Assembly: GCF_900187615.1 (NCBI RefSeq)
Contig: NZ_FYDO01000003.1
Coordinates: 186,001-250,000 of the forward strand
DNA length: 64,000 bases
Direction of reading: 5' to 3'
Source of the DNA: Pseudomonas sp. Irchel s3f7
GTDB lineage: Bacteria; Pseudomonadota; Gammaproteobacteria; Pseudomonadales; Pseudomonadaceae
The translations under genes were made by a program, and so were the position numbers. The notes under the pieces are model-generated. The model searched no databases. It was not told the DNA's origin and saw only the letters and a program-made list of their open reading frames with translations. Within the stretch, counting starts at the first letter, position 1, and every line of letters begins with the position of its first letter. This document shows positions 55,112-64,000 of this stretch, in pieces.

Positions 55112-55240
55112 GATGCTGATCCTCGATCCATGTTGAACACATGATTGAAGAATAGGCCCGGTCTTTGCTGGCGGCGAATCAAGGCTGGCTATCGATGTGA
55201 TAGGGGGCATGGTCAACATCGATCTTGATCGGGTTGATGC

Positions 55241-55266
55241 CATCGCGAGCAAGCTTGCTCGCGATG
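55241..55266. repeat. Single REP unit, perfect 26-base palindrome
   Basis: A perfect palindrome of 26 bases has the half CATCGCGAGCAAG followed by its exact complement. It is the core of the REP units at 51.2 and 53.7 kb but stands alone. It lies six bases beyond the stop of the chemotaxis receptor gene, so it may serve as a transcript end. Confidence 0.9.
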
Positions 55267-55272
55267 AGGCCG

Positions 55273-56754
55273 TCAAAGCTTGAGCTGACCGATCGCCTTG
55301 CTCAGTTCCCCGGCCAGCGCCGCCAACTCATTGCTGGTAGTCGCCGAGCTCACCGTCTGCTGGACCGTGTTCTCGGTCACGTCACGAATGCTCACCACCG
55401 ACCGATTCATCTCTTCGGCGACCTGACTCTGCTGCTCGGCCGCTACCGCAATTTGCGTATTGCTTTCACGCATTTGCGCCACGGCGCCGGTGATTTCTGC
55501 CAGCGCGAAACCTGCCTCCTGCGCCTGTTGCACGCAGTCGTCCGCCTTGAACGAACTCTCCTGCATAAAGTCCACCGCGTCACGGGTTCCGACCTGTAAA
55601 GCCGACACCATGAGCGTGATTTCGTCGGTGGAGGCCTGAACCCGCTTGGCGAGGTTGCGCACTTCATCGGCGACCACCGCAAACCCGCGCCCCATCTCAC
55701 CGGCCCGGGCCGCTTCGATGGCTGCGTTCAGGGCCAGCAAATTGGTTTGCTCGGCGATGCTATGGATCACGTTCACCACGCCGTTGATTTTCTGGCTGTC
55801 CTCGGCCAGGCGCTGGATCATCTCGGCCGTTTGTTGCACCCCGGTGGACAGCCCGGCAATCGACTTCTGAACCCGAAGCACCACCTCCTGCCCGCTGCCA
55901 GCCAGGGTGTCGGCCGATTGCGACAGGTCGCGGGTGGCTCCGGCGTGTTGGGCGATGTGATAGACCGTGGCCGTCATTTCGTTGATCGCCGTGGCGGCCT
56001 GATCGGTTTCGCTTTGCTGACCGAGCATGCCTTGGCGCACGTCGTTCATGCTCGACGCCAGCCGGGCGGCCCCCTCATCCAGTTGCCGGGCGGTGCTGGC
56101 GACGGTGTTGACCACTCGCTGATAACCGGCCTGCATGGCGTTGAAGGCATTGGCCATTTGCCCGACTTCATCGCGGCAAGCCAGTGGAACGCGGGCCGAC
56201 AGATCACCGGTTTTCTCCACATGCAGCATCACGTCTTTCAACGTGTTCAGCTGGCTGAGCAGGAAACGGATCAACAACTGCGACGCACCCAGCATCGCCA
56301 GCATCAGGATCATTACCGCCACCGCGTATTGGCTAAAGCGTTCAGCGAAGACTTGTTCCAGGCTCGGCCCATAGGCGATCACTGCAATTTGCTGGTCACC
56401 CGCGCCGGTGAACACTTCGGCCCCCATCAGCGGGTTGTCACCGAGCAGCGGCATGGCATTGATCTCGACCCAACCTTTCGCATTGCTCAGTTCCGGTGCC
56501 GGTTGTTTGTTCAACATCGGCACCTGTGCGCTGCTAAACGTCAGCAGGTTATCGTGTCGGGGCAGCGGCTGCCCGGCAGGCCAGGCGCTGAGCAATCGCG
56601 CCTGCGCCTGAGCCGAGGCCTTGGCGGCCTGACTGCGGGCCTGTTGTTCGAGATGCACGGCAAACAGCACCAGCAGCAATGTGGTGACAAAAGCGACGGC
56701 ATTGACTGCCCAGAATTTGTATTTCAGCGAGATATTGCTAAGCCAGGCACCCAT
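55273..56754 (-). CDS. Methyl-accepting chemotaxis protein
   Basis: This 493-residue receptor has a first membrane helix at about 14-32 and a periplasmic part of about 120 residues. A second helix ([20 protein letters not shown]) precedes a HAMP domain and a cytoplasmic signalling domain with the highly conserved hairpin tip ([19 protein letters not shown], then [14 protein letters not shown]). I start at ATG 56754 ([14 protein letters not shown]). The ligand is unknown; the periplasmic domain is shorter than in many receptors. Confidence 0.93.
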   Translation of the reverse strand: MGAWLSNISLKYKFWAVNAVAFVTTLLLVLFAVHLEQQARSQAAKASAQAQARLLSAWPAGQPLPRHDNLLTFSSAQVPMLNKQPAPELSNAKGWVEINAMPLLGDNPLMGAEVFTGAGDQQIAVIAYGPSLEQVFAERFSQYAVAVMILMLAMLGASQLLIRFLLSQLNTLKDVMLHVEKTGDLSARVPLACRDEVGQMANAFNAMQAGYQRVVNTVASTARQLDEGAARLASSMNDVRQGMLGQQSETDQAATAINEMTATVYHIAQHAGATRDLSQSADTLAGSGQEVVLRVQKSIAGLSTGVQQTAEMIQRLAEDSQKINGVVNVIHSIAEQTNLLALNAAIEAARAGEMGRGFAVVADEVRNLAKRVQASTDEITLMVSALQVGTRDAVDFMQESSFKADDCVQQAQEAGFALAEITGAVAQMRESNTQIAVAAEQQSQVAEEMNRSVVSIRDVTENTVQQTVSSATTSNELAALAGELSKAIGQLKL

Positions 56755-56842
56755 GGAGGTTTTCTCTGATAGCGGAAACAGTATTGGCAAGGTGCCAGCA
56801 TTGTGCCGCCATGCAGAAATCGGCTCTTGATGCAGGTCAAGG

Positions 56843-56864
56843 TGGGAGCAAGCAAGCCCGCTCC
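56843..56864. repeat. Degenerate REP-like hairpin
   Basis: GGGAGC and GCTCCC flank a ten-base loop (AAGCAAGCCC). This resembles half of a pseudomonad REP unit with changes. It lies between the tatD stop and the chemotaxis receptor start and may help end the tatD transcript. Confidence 0.5.
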
Positions 56865-56880
56865 CCCAGGGGGCAGGTGA

Positions 56881-57690
56881 TTACTGGGGGATTGGCGGCA
56901 AGCCGAAGAATGCTCTCGCAGTTGCTGTGCTGTGCGCCGCCAGATCTTCAATGGTTTCCTCGCGATGCAGTGCGACCTCTCGCAAGACTTCGGTCAGGTA
57001 CGCTGGCTCATTGCGCCCGTTCTTCGGCTTGGGGCGCAGGCTGCGCGGTAGCAGATACGGCGCATCGCTCTCCAGCATCAGGCGTCCGCGCTTGATCTCT
57101 TTAACCAACGGATGCAAATGCGTGCCCCGGCGCTCATCGCAGATCCAGCCGGTAATGCCGATGTGCAGGTCCAGATCGAGGTAGCTGAACAGCGCTTTCT
57201 GTTCGCCGGTGAAACAGTGCACGACAGCGGCGGGCAGCTGATCGCGATAGTCGCGCAGGATTTCCAGCAGGCGCTGACTGGCATCACGTTCGTGCAGAAA
57301 CACGGGCAACTGCAATTCGACCGCCATCGCCAGATGTTCTTCGAGGACTTTTTCCTGTTGCGGGCGCGGTGAGAAATCTCGATTGAAATCCAGCCCGCAT
57401 TCACCCACGGCCACCACGTTCGGCTCTTTGAGCAAACCGCGCAGGCGTCGGGCGCTGTCGGCATTCCAGTCGCTGGCCGAATGGGGGTGAATGCCCGCGG
57501 TGGCGAACAGCCGTTGCGCACTTTCGTCCAGTTGCTGGCACAGCTCCAGGGCCTGTTCGCTACCCTCGACGCTGGTGCCGGTGAGCACCAATTGGCACAC
57601 CCCGGCCGCGTAGGCGCGGTCGAGTACCGCCTGGTGTTTGTCGGCAAAACTGGGGTTGGTCAGGTTGACGCCGATATCGATGAGTTGCAT
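56881..57690 (-). CDS. tatD: TatD family metal-dependent DNase
   Basis: This 269-residue TIM-barrel hydrolase has the typical start [20 protein letters not shown], then [25 protein letters not shown] and [10 protein letters not shown], which hold the metal-binding His, Glu and Asp residues. TatD is a 3'-5' exonuclease linked to DNA repair. The ATG at 57690 gives the family length; the open frame adds six codons upstream. It is transcribed away from the mltF-like gene. Confidence 0.93.
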   Translation of the reverse strand: MQLIDIGVNLTNPSFADKHQAVLDRAYAAGVCQLVLTGTSVEGSEQALELCQQLDESAQRLFATAGIHPHSASDWNADSARRLRGLLKEPNVVAVGECGLDFNRDFSPRPQQEKVLEEHLAMAVELQLPVFLHERDASQRLLEILRDYRDQLPAAVVHCFTGEQKALFSYLDLDLHIGITGWICDERRGTHLHPLVKEIKRGRLMLESDAPYLLPRSLRPKPKNGRNEPAYLTEVLREVALHREETIEDLAAHSTATARAFFGLPPIPQ

Positions 57691-57924
57691 GGTGCTACCT
57701 CGGACCAAAGGCCGGAAAGCATATCAGAGCTGTTGATTGATAAGAAAAGCCAAGAACTACAAGGAGTTAACGCTGTCTCTTGAGCCGCGAACGAAACTGG
57801 ACTGGTAGCTTTGCCATCAATGTGCCGGTTTCTCGCACCTTGCCAGCGCTTCAGGCGCTCTGTTTTTGTCGATTGATTGCATGACTTATTCATGTGATCA
57901 GCCCGAATTCTTTCCGGAGAGTGG

Positions 57925-59346
57925 ATGATTCGTCCCTCGGTTTTGCTACTGCTGTGTTGTTCGTTGCTACTGCCGCTGTCGGCGGTTGCGCGGCTGCCCG
58001 GACCACAGCAAGCCGTACCGGCCGCAAAAGTTCGTGATCTCCCGGACATTCGTAGCAGCCACGTGCTGCGGGTGCTGGTCAACCAGAGCCGCAACAGTTC
58101 CGGCGAAGTCCAGGGCCAGGCCATTGGCGTCGAGTACCACCGCTTGCGAGCGTTCGAGCAATACCTCAACGGCCATGCCCGCGACGGTCAGGAAATCACC
58201 CTCAAGATTATCCCCAAGGGCAAGGACCAGCTGCTCGGCGCTTTGCAGCGCGGGGAGGGTGATCTGGTAGCCCCGGGCGAATTGCTCGACCTGCAACCGG
58301 GCTACGCCGTCAGCACCAGCGAACCGCTTGCCAGCAACATTCCATTGGTGCTGGTAGGGATCAAGGGCGAGCGTCGCTATACCCGTCTCGAACAGCTATC
58401 GGGCAAGACCGTGGCATTGCCCACCGGCAGTGCTGCCGGTGACGCCGTCAGCCAGATCAATCAGAAACTTGCCTTGCACAAGCTGCCTCCGATAACGATC
58501 GAGTGGGTCGATCCGAGTCTGGCGGTCGAGGATGTGCTGGAAATGGTCCAGGGCGGCATCTTTCATCTGACCATCGTCGAGCAACCGATTGCCGAGCGCT
58601 GGGGCAAGATCCTGCCGAAACTTAGATTCGACAAACAAGTGCTCATCAGTGATCCCGGCGAAGAGTTCTGGTTCGTGCGCCGCGATGCGTCAATGCTGCG
58701 TGCGAGCATTGATCGCTTCCTGACCGGTTACAAAAAACCATCGGACCAGGACGTTGCGTTCCTGCGGATCTATCGGCGCCTGTACCAGGTTCACTACCCC
58801 TTGGCCAAGGCGGACCGGCAGCGACTGGAAAAACTGCGTCCGGTGCTGCAAAAGCACGCTGACGCCCAAGGCATGGACTGGCTGAACCTGGCGGCGCTGG
58901 CGTTCAAGGAGTCCGGTCTGCAACCCGCGGCGCGCAGTGGTGGTGCGCCGACTGGCCTGATGCAGATCACGCCGTCTGCAGCCCAGCGGGTAGGGGTCAA
59001 CAACATTCAAGACCTCGACGGCAATGTGCAGGCCGGCGCCAAGTACCTCGCCCTGATCCGCCGCAAGTTTTTTGCCAGCACCAAACTCAACGAACGCGAG
59101 CGCATGGCCTTCGTGCTGGCGGCCTACAACATTGGGCCGGAGCGAGTGCAAGGCATGCGAGCCGAGGCGCGGCGGCGCGGCTTGAATCCGAATCAATGGT
59201 TCTTCCAGGTCGAGCGGATTGCCATGGAGCAAGTCGGAATGGGACCTGTCAGCTATGTTAATAGCGTGAACAAGTACTACTTGGCATTCGATCGAGAACG
59301 GGAATCGCTGGAGCCTCAGGGGCCGAACGTCACTTCACGAAAGTGA
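57925..59346 (+). CDS. Membrane-bound lytic transglycosylase, MltF-like
   Basis: The 473-residue exported protein has a signal peptide at 1-22. A periplasmic solute-binding-like domain follows (about 40-275), then a lytic transglycosylase SLT domain with the catalytic Glu in AFKESGLQPAARSGGAPTGL and MQITPSAAQ. MltF has this architecture: the first domain regulates the cell-wall-cleaving second. There is no lipobox. The housekeeping mltF of pseudomonads usually lies beside purL, so this may be a second paralogue. Confidence 0.85.
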   Translation: MIRPSVLLLLCCSLLLPLSAVARLPGPQQAVPAAKVRDLPDIRSSHVLRVLVNQSRNSSGEVQGQAIGVEYHRLRAFEQYLNGHARDGQEITLKIIPKGKDQLLGALQRGEGDLVAPGELLDLQPGYAVSTSEPLASNIPLVLVGIKGERRYTRLEQLSGKTVALPTGSAAGDAVSQINQKLALHKLPPITIEWVDPSLAVEDVLEMVQGGIFHLTIVEQPIAERWGKILPKLRFDKQVLISDPGEEFWFVRRDASMLRASIDRFLTGYKKPSDQDVAFLRIYRRLYQVHYPLAKADRQRLEKLRPVLQKHADAQGMDWLNLAALAFKESGLQPAARSGGAPTGLMQITPSAAQRVGVNNIQDLDGNVQAGAKYLALIRRKFFASTKLNERERMAFVLAAYNIGPERVQGMRAEARRRGLNPNQWFFQVERIAMEQVGMGPVSYVNSVNKYYLAFDRERESLEPQGPNVTSRK

Positions 59347-59450
59347 TCGAATAAACTGATTGGATTGGTGGGTTTTTTGCGCTTTTAACATGATATTTAC
59401 TGATTAATATAGCGACCAACCCACACACACCTCACGATGGAAGACACAGC

Positions 59451-59885
59451 ATGAGCACTCTGATCAACAAGGTTCTGTTCACCCGCGCGGGCTACGGCCT
59501 GACAGTTCTGCGAATTGTCGTCGGCATCATCTTCGCTGCTCACGGCTCGCAGAAACTCTTCGGGGCATTCGGTGGTTATGGTTTGGCCGGGACCGCGCAA
59601 TACATGGAAAGCATCGGCCTGGCACCGGGCTATTTGATGGCGACGCTCGCGGGCGGCACCGAGTTCTTTGCCGGTCTGGCCTTGATCATCGGCCTGCTGG
59701 CGCGGCCGGCAGCGTTGGGCCTGACCTTCCTTTCGCTGGTCGCTATTTTTTCGGTGCACATCAGTAACGGTCTGTTCATGGCCAACAACGGTTATGAATT
59801 CGCCCTGGCCCTGCTCGGTGGCAGTATTGCGGTACTGATCGAAGGGGCCGGCAAGCTCTCGGCCGATCGCGTCATCGCGGGCTGA
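59451..59885 (+). CDS. DoxX family membrane protein
   Basis: This 144-residue protein has four hydrophobic helices and the DoxX pattern VLRIVVGIIFAAHGSQKLFG near the start, with GGTEFFAGLALIIGLLARPA. Family members are linked to redox and sulfur stress; the role here is unknown. It has its own terminator downstream and a long AT-rich upstream stretch likely to hold its promoter. Confidence 0.88.
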   Translation: MSTLINKVLFTRAGYGLTVLRIVVGIIFAAHGSQKLFGAFGGYGLAGTAQYMESIGLAPGYLMATLAGGTEFFAGLALIIGLLARPAALGLTFLSLVAIFSVHISNGLFMANNGYEFALALLGGSIAVLIEGAGKLSADRVIAG

Positions 59886-59903
59886 CGGCTCTGGCTCAAT
59901 GAA

Positions 59904-59928
59904 AAGGCCCGCATTGCGGGCCTTTTTT
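59904..59928 (+). terminator. Intrinsic terminator of the DoxX gene
   Basis: AAGGCCCGC (59904-59912) pairs with GCGGGCCTT (59916-59924) around the loop ATT, followed by a T-run. It is a strong rho-independent terminator 19 bases after the stop. Confidence 0.94.
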
Positions 59929-59942
59929 GTTGTTCGTCATTC

Positions 59943-59972
59943 TTGACACTGTCCAGTCAGCTTCTCTAGGAT
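59943..59972 (+). promoter_or_regulatory. Candidate sigma70 promoter
   Basis: A perfect TTGACA (59943-59948) and TAGGAT (59967-59972) are 18 bases apart. It lies right after the DoxX terminator and points to the small gene at 60132, giving a leader of about 150 bases. A 22-codon ORF begins at ATG 59980 within this leader. Confidence 0.45.
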
Positions 59973-60131
59973 GCTGCTCATGCGCCGATTTAAACAGCTA
60001 CTTGCGGGGCGCCAGGTAACTCGATCAGTTACCGACAGAAGCTTGAAACAGGCTTCGAAATACCGCTAAAGCGCTGGTTCGGTGTTGCCTCTCACCTGCC
60101 ATGCAGACTTTTGAGGCAGAGACACGACCCA

Positions 60132-60440
60132 ATGAATGCACTAAGCCCCGTTATACGTCCCGCGCCGATCACGGCACATCTCACCCAGCGCAATCCAAAA
60201 ATCCTGCTTGGCGGCAAACATCAGCCGACGCTCTTGCGTTATCTCGACGGCTGGCCACGTCGTACCGGCGGCCCTGCTGCGTTCCTGATCCAGTTTGTCG
60301 AAGACGGCGAGTCCCTGGCGCGATTTGCCAACGACAGTTTCGATCTGGCAGTGATTCAGTCCCCCAGCCTCGAGGACGCACCTGAAGTGATCAGGCAACT
60401 GACTCGCGTTGCCCGGCAAGGGTTGATTACCCGTCGCTGA
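60132..60440 (+). CDS. Small protein resembling part of a methyltransferase fold
   Basis: This 102-residue protein starts MNALSPVIRPAPITAHLTQR. Its second half, with ARFANDSFDLAVIQSPSLED and RQLTRVARQG, resembles the motif IV-V region of class I SAM methyltransferases, but there is no glycine-rich SAM-binding loop. It is therefore either a truncated relative or a non-catalytic protein. Its stop lies three bases from the stop of greB, which converges on it. I assign no function. Confidence 0.6.
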   Translation: MNALSPVIRPAPITAHLTQRNPKILLGGKHQPTLLRYLDGWPRRTGGPAAFLIQFVEDGESLARFANDSFDLAVIQSPSLEDAPEVIRQLTRVARQGLITRR

Positions 60441-60442
60441 GG

Positions 60443-60940
60443 CTACGGATACTCAATAGCCACGATGTACACGCATTGCTCGCCGGTTGGCGTCTGGACC
60501 CGTACTTCGGCGTCCAGGGCCTTGCCAATCAGGGCGCGGGCCAGCGGTGAGTCGATGCTGATCAAACCCAGTTTGAGGTCCAGTTCATCCGGCCCGACAA
60601 TGCGGTAGCGCGACTCTTTGCCGTCCTCGTCCTCGATCGTGACCCAGGCGCCGAAATAGACCTTGTTCGGATCACTGGGTTTTTCGCTGACGACCTTGAG
60701 CGCCTCCAGGCGTTTAGTGAGAAAGCGCACGCGGCTGTCGATCTCGCGCAGCATCTTTTTGCCGTAAGTGTATTCGGCGTTCTCCGAGCGATCGCCCTGT
60801 GCCGCTGCTTCGCTGACAGACTGCGTCACTTGCGGTCGTCGAACGTGCCAGAGTTCATGGAATTCGGCGCGCATCCGCGCTTCACCTTCAGGGGTGATCA
60901 GCGCGGTACCGGCGGTGCGGGGAGGGCGATAACGGCTCAT
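60443..60940 (-). CDS. greB: Transcription elongation factor GreB
   Basis: GreB rescues backtracked RNA polymerase by stimulating transcript cleavage. The 165 residues show the N-terminal coiled coil with acidic tip residues ([20 protein letters not shown]) and the C-terminal FKBP-like domain ([16 protein letters not shown]). The [17 protein letters not shown] signature favours GreB over GreA. The ABC transporter permease gene lies upstream with a 34-base gap. Confidence 0.95.
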   Translation of the reverse strand: MSRYRPPRTAGTALITPEGEARMRAEFHELWHVRRPQVTQSVSEAAAQGDRSENAEYTYGKKMLREIDSRVRFLTKRLEALKVVSEKPSDPNKVYFGAWVTIEDEDGKESRYRIVGPDELDLKLGLISIDSPLARALIGKALDAEVRVQTPTGEQCVYIVAIEYP

Positions 60941-60974
60941 GGCGACTTCTTGTGATTAAGTGCGCTTGAGTTTA

Positions 60975-63479
60975 TCAACCCTCGCGCAGCACTGTCAGGG
61001 GACTTGCGTTCAACGCCCGGCGGGTACCGAACACACCGGCGCCACCGATCAGCAGCGCACCCATCAATGGGAGTATCAATAACCACGGATGTGGGTGCCA
61101 GGGCAGGTCGAACGCATACCGGTAAAGCACCAGGCTCACGACTTCCGAGCCCAGCGCTGCCAGCAAGCCGCTGACCGCACCCAGCAAGCCAAATTCGATC
61201 CGCCGCGCCTTGACCAGCAGTTGCCGCTCCGCGCCCAGCGCCCGCAACAATGCGCCCTGACGAATGCGTTCATCCAGCGTTGCTTGCAGGCCGGAGAACA
61301 ACACCGCCATCCCCGCCGCCAGCACGAACAACAGCACGTACTCCACCGCCAGGGTGACTTGGGCGAGGATGCTGCGCAGCTGCGCCAGCAGCGCCTCGAC
61401 TTGCAGAATGGTCACCGCCGGGAAAGACCGGGACAGGTCGACGATCTGCTGGTCATGACCCGCCGCCAGATAAAAACTCGTCAGGTACGTCGCCGGCAGA
61501 TCCTTCAGGGTGCCAGGCTGGAAGATCATGAAAAAGTTCGGCTGGAAGTTGTCCCAGTTGATGTCCCGCAGGCTGGTGACTTTCGCCTCGCGATTGACCC
61601 CGCCGACCGTAAAGACCAAATGATCACCCAGTTTCAGCTTGAGGCTTTCGGCAACTTTGCCTTCTACCGAGACGCCGGGGATTTCATCGGGCGGTTGATC
61701 GGGCCACCAGTTGCCGGCGGTGAGTTTGTTGCCAGCGGGCAGGTCGGCGGCCCAAGTCAGGCTGAGGTCACGCTGGATGGCCCGGTCACCGGCCGATTCT
61801 TTGGTGACGACTTGTTGCACGGGCTCGCCATTGATGCTGATCAGGCGCCCCGGCACCACCGGATACAGCGGCGCCGATTGTGCCGAAACGGCGATCAGGC
61901 GATCGGTAAAGGCTTGTTTGTCCGCGGGCAGGATGTTCAGCGCAAAGTAGTTCGGTGCGTTTTTCGGCAGCTGGTTCTGCCAGGTATCGAGCAGCTCGCC
62001 ACGCAGCAGGGCGATCAGCGCCATCGACAGCAGGATCAGGCCGAACGCCAGGGCCTGGCCTGCGGCGGCCAATGGATGACGTAGCAGTTGGCCCAGTCCA
62101 AGACGCCAGGGCAGGGAAGCGCGGGCGAGCATCCGTCGCAGGCTTTTGAGCAGCAGCAATAACAGACCACCCAGCACCAGCGCGGCAACCACGCCACCGC
62201 CGAGCAGGGCAAAGGTCAGCAGCAGATCCAGGCTCAGGCGCCACATGATCAGGCCAAGAGCACCCAGCGCCGCGCCGTAGACCATCCACGTACTGGAGGG
62301 AATCGGCAGCATGTCCCGACGCAACACCCGCAATGGCGGCACCCGACCCAAGGCAGCCAGCGGCGGCAAGGCGAAACCGGCCAGTGCCACGAGTCCGGTG
62401 CCGATCCCGGCGATGGCCGGAAACAGACCGCCCGGTGGCACGTCGGTCGGTAGCAAATCATGCAACAAGGCAAACAGCCCCAGCTGTGCCAGCCAACCAA
62501 TTGCGGCGCCGGTGAGGCTGGCGAGTAGTCCGAGCACGGTCAGTTGAAGGCTGAACAACACCAGGGTTTCCCGGCGTGACAGACCCAGGCAACGCAGCAG
62601 TGCGCTGGCATCGAAACGGCGGGTCGCGAAACGCGTCGCCGACAGCGCCACCGCCACACCGGCCAGCAACACCGCCACCAGACTGGCCATGTTCAGGTAA
62701 CGCTCTGCTTTGCCCAAGGCGCCGCCGATCTGCCGGTTGCCATCGCGGGCATCCTGGATGCGCTGATTGGCCGCCAGTCCGGGTTTGATCAATTGCCGAT
62801 AGGTTTCCAGCGCTTCGGCATTGCCGCGCCAGAGTTCGCGGTAACTGACCCGGCTGCCGGGCTGCACCACGCCGGTTGCGGCAAGGTCGTCGAGGTTGAT
62901 CAGCACCCGTGGCGTCAGGCTGTAGAAGTTGCCGGCGCGGTCGGGTTCGTAAGTCAGCACGCGGGCCAGCTTCAGGGTTTTCATGCCGACATCGACGCTG
63001 TCGCCGATCTTCAAGTCGAGCGCGGTCAGCAGCCGCGCTTCGACCCAGGCTTCACCGGGCTTCGGTCCGCCACCGGGTACTTCCTGAGCGAACGGGGCGG
63101 GCGCGCTCTTCAGTTCACCACGTAGCGGATAGATGCTGTCCGCCGCTTTGATACTGGACAGCTGAATGCCGTTGTCGGTGGCGATAACGCTGGAGAACTC
63201 CACCACTTGCGCGTGTACCAGGCCCCGTTCGGTGCCGCTTTTGATCTGTTCGGGCCGCGCCGGTGAACTGCCTTCTAGCAGCAGGTCGGCGCCGAGGAAC
63301 TCCGTAGCACGCAACATCATCGCGCCGTTCAGGCGGGCACCGAAGTAACCGATGGCGGTACTCGCGGCCACGGCCACCAGCAACGCGAAGAACAACACGC
63401 GCAACTCGCCGGCGCGGGCGTCGCGCAGCAGTTGGCGGATGGCGAGACTGAACAGGCGCAGCAGCGGCAGACGTGCCAT
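60975..63479 (-). CDS. FtsX-type ABC transporter permease, YbbP-like
   Basis: This 834-residue membrane protein has one N-terminal helix, a large periplasmic domain, a central cluster of helices (about 260-500), a second periplasmic domain and three final helices. This is the layout of YbbP and related MacB/LolC-type permeases. YbbAP-type transporters are implicated in moving hydrophobic molecules or lipoproteins across the inner membrane. The ATG at 63479 overlaps the stop of the ATPase gene (TGATG), so the two are coupled. Confidence 0.9.
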   Translation of the reverse strand: MARLPLLRLFSLAIRQLLRDARAGELRVLFFALLVAVAASTAIGYFGARLNGAMMLRATEFLGADLLLEGSSPARPEQIKSGTERGLVHAQVVEFSSVIATDNGIQLSSIKAADSIYPLRGELKSAPAPFAQEVPGGGPKPGEAWVEARLLTALDLKIGDSVDVGMKTLKLARVLTYEPDRAGNFYSLTPRVLINLDDLAATGVVQPGSRVSYRELWRGNAEALETYRQLIKPGLAANQRIQDARDGNRQIGGALGKAERYLNMASLVAVLLAGVAVALSATRFATRRFDASALLRCLGLSRRETLVLFSLQLTVLGLLASLTGAAIGWLAQLGLFALLHDLLPTDVPPGGLFPAIAGIGTGLVALAGFALPPLAALGRVPPLRVLRRDMLPIPSSTWMVYGAALGALGLIMWRLSLDLLLTFALLGGGVVAALVLGGLLLLLLKSLRRMLARASLPWRLGLGQLLRHPLAAAGQALAFGLILLSMALIALLRGELLDTWQNQLPKNAPNYFALNILPADKQAFTDRLIAVSAQSAPLYPVVPGRLISINGEPVQQVVTKESAGDRAIQRDLSLTWAADLPAGNKLTAGNWWPDQPPDEIPGVSVEGKVAESLKLKLGDHLVFTVGGVNREAKVTSLRDINWDNFQPNFFMIFQPGTLKDLPATYLTSFYLAAGHDQQIVDLSRSFPAVTILQVEALLAQLRSILAQVTLAVEYVLLFVLAAGMAVLFSGLQATLDERIRQGALLRALGAERQLLVKARRIEFGLLGAVSGLLAALGSEVVSLVLYRYAFDLPWHPHPWLLILPLMGALLIGGAGVFGTRRALNASPLTVLREG

Positions 63480-64000
63480 CAAGGCTCCAGAGGGGCGACC
63501 AGCAGGCCCGCTTCAAGTCGGATCAGGCGCCGGCAGCGATGGGCCAGGCGTTCGTCGTGAGTCACCAGCACCAGGGTCGTGCCGCGCTCCTGGTTGAGTT
63601 CGAACAGCAGGTCACTGATGCGCTCACCCGTGTGGCTATCGAGGTTGCCGGTGGGTTCATCGGCGAACAGCACATCGGGTTCGGCGGCAAACGCCCGGGC
63701 AATCGCTACGCGTTGTTGCTCACCCCCGGATAGCTGGCGTGGCGAGTGGGTCAGGCGTTGGCCGAGTCCAACCCGTTGCAGTAATTCTGTGGCGCGGCTG
63801 CGGGCGTCTTTGCGGCCATCGAGCTCCAGCGGCAGCATGACGTTTTCCAGGGCGTTGAGGCTGTCGAGCAGTTGGAAAGACTGGAAGACAAAACCCACAT
63901 GCTCGGCGCGGATGCGCGCGCGCTGGTCTTCGTCGAGGTTGCTCAGGGCTTGGCCGGCGAGGGTGACTTCGCCGCTGCTCGGCAGGTCGAGGCCGGCGAG
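63479..64000 (-). CDS. ABC transporter ATPase, YbbA-like (partial)
   Basis: The gene runs off the right edge of the window, so the N-terminus with Walker A is missing. The visible 173 codons contain the Q-loop ([10 protein letters not shown]), signature ([15 protein letters not shown]), Walker B ([14 protein letters not shown]) and switch His (LVTHDERLA). The DEPTGNLD form marks the LolD/MacB/YbbA group. It is coupled to the permease gene that follows. Confidence 0.93.
   Translation of the reverse strand, partial: LAGLDLPSSGEVTLAGQALSNLDEDQRARIRAEHVGFVFQSFQLLDSLNALENVMLPLELDGRKDARSRATELLQRVGLGQRLTHSPRQLSGGEQQRVAIARAFAAEPDVLFADEPTGNLDSHTGERISDLLFELNQERGTTLVLVTHDERLAHRCRRLIRLEAGLLVAPLEP

Noticed and set aside
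59980..60048. 22-codon ORF in the leader of the small gene at 60132
   Set aside because: There is no clear ribosome site and nothing recognisable; the promoter call places it very near the transcript start.

Overview
The window looks like the chromosome of a Pseudomonas of the fluorescens lineage. The backbone genes (ihfB-lapA, wbpM-comEA, kdpFABC-kdpDE, tatD, an mltF-like lytic transglycosylase, greB) and the many short palindromic REP repeats of the type common in that group both point there. All assignments come from reading the sequence and translations; no database search was run.

Region 1 (about 0.1-38.5 kb) is a large O-polysaccharide locus in the classic position between ihfB-lapA and wbpM. 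It starts with dTDP-L-rhamnose genes (rmlB-rmlD-rmlA; rmlC lies about 38 kb away beside kdp). GDP-mannose genes follow (manC, manB). A plus-strand export and assembly block comes next: a glycosyltransferase, a 33-codon ORF, wzm, wzt, a methyltransferase and two further glycosyltransferases, one a 960-residue double enzyme. The far end carries gmd-rmd (GDP-D-rhamnose), two WbpY/WbpZ-like glycosyltransferases, a WbpV-like reductase, wbpL and wbpM. I see no wzx, wzy or wzz, so the polymer is probably a D-rhamnose-containing chain exported by the Wzm/Wzt ABC transporter. A Wzt C-terminal domain and a neighbouring methyltransferase suggest export of end-capped chains.

Between these plus-strand halves lies a minus-strand operon (28.6 to 17.2 kb). 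Its upstream six genes match, in order, a complete CDP-yersiniose pathway: ddhD, ddhA, ddhB, ddhC, a ThDP-dependent YerE-like enzyme and a YerF-like reductase. These should make a 4-C-hydroxyethyl-branched 3,6-dideoxyhexose. The operon continues, with overlapping genes, into gtrA, gtrB, a large GT-C-like membrane protein and a GalE-like epimerase. The proposal that these form a dedicated periplasmic decoration system for the branched sugar is the most interesting hypothesis here. A decayed gmd fragment at 29.13-29.5 kb, just upstream of intact gmd, looks like a scar where the locus was rearranged.

Region 2 (38.5-43 kb) holds comEA, a short-chain dehydrogenase with a FabF-type ketosynthase, a TetR regulator, a small membrane protein and the isolated rmlC. 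Region 3 (43-51.2 kb) is the high-affinity potassium system kdpF-A-B-C-D-E, with a REP doublet between kdpB and kdpC and helically phased TTTAYRCC repeats upstream. Region 4 (51.2-64 kb) is housekeeping: a patatin-like phospholipase, a CHAD protein, a thioesterase, a chemotaxis receptor, TatD, an MltF-like enzyme, DoxX, GreB and an FtsX-type ABC transporter cut by the window edge. Several REP elements lie between these genes.
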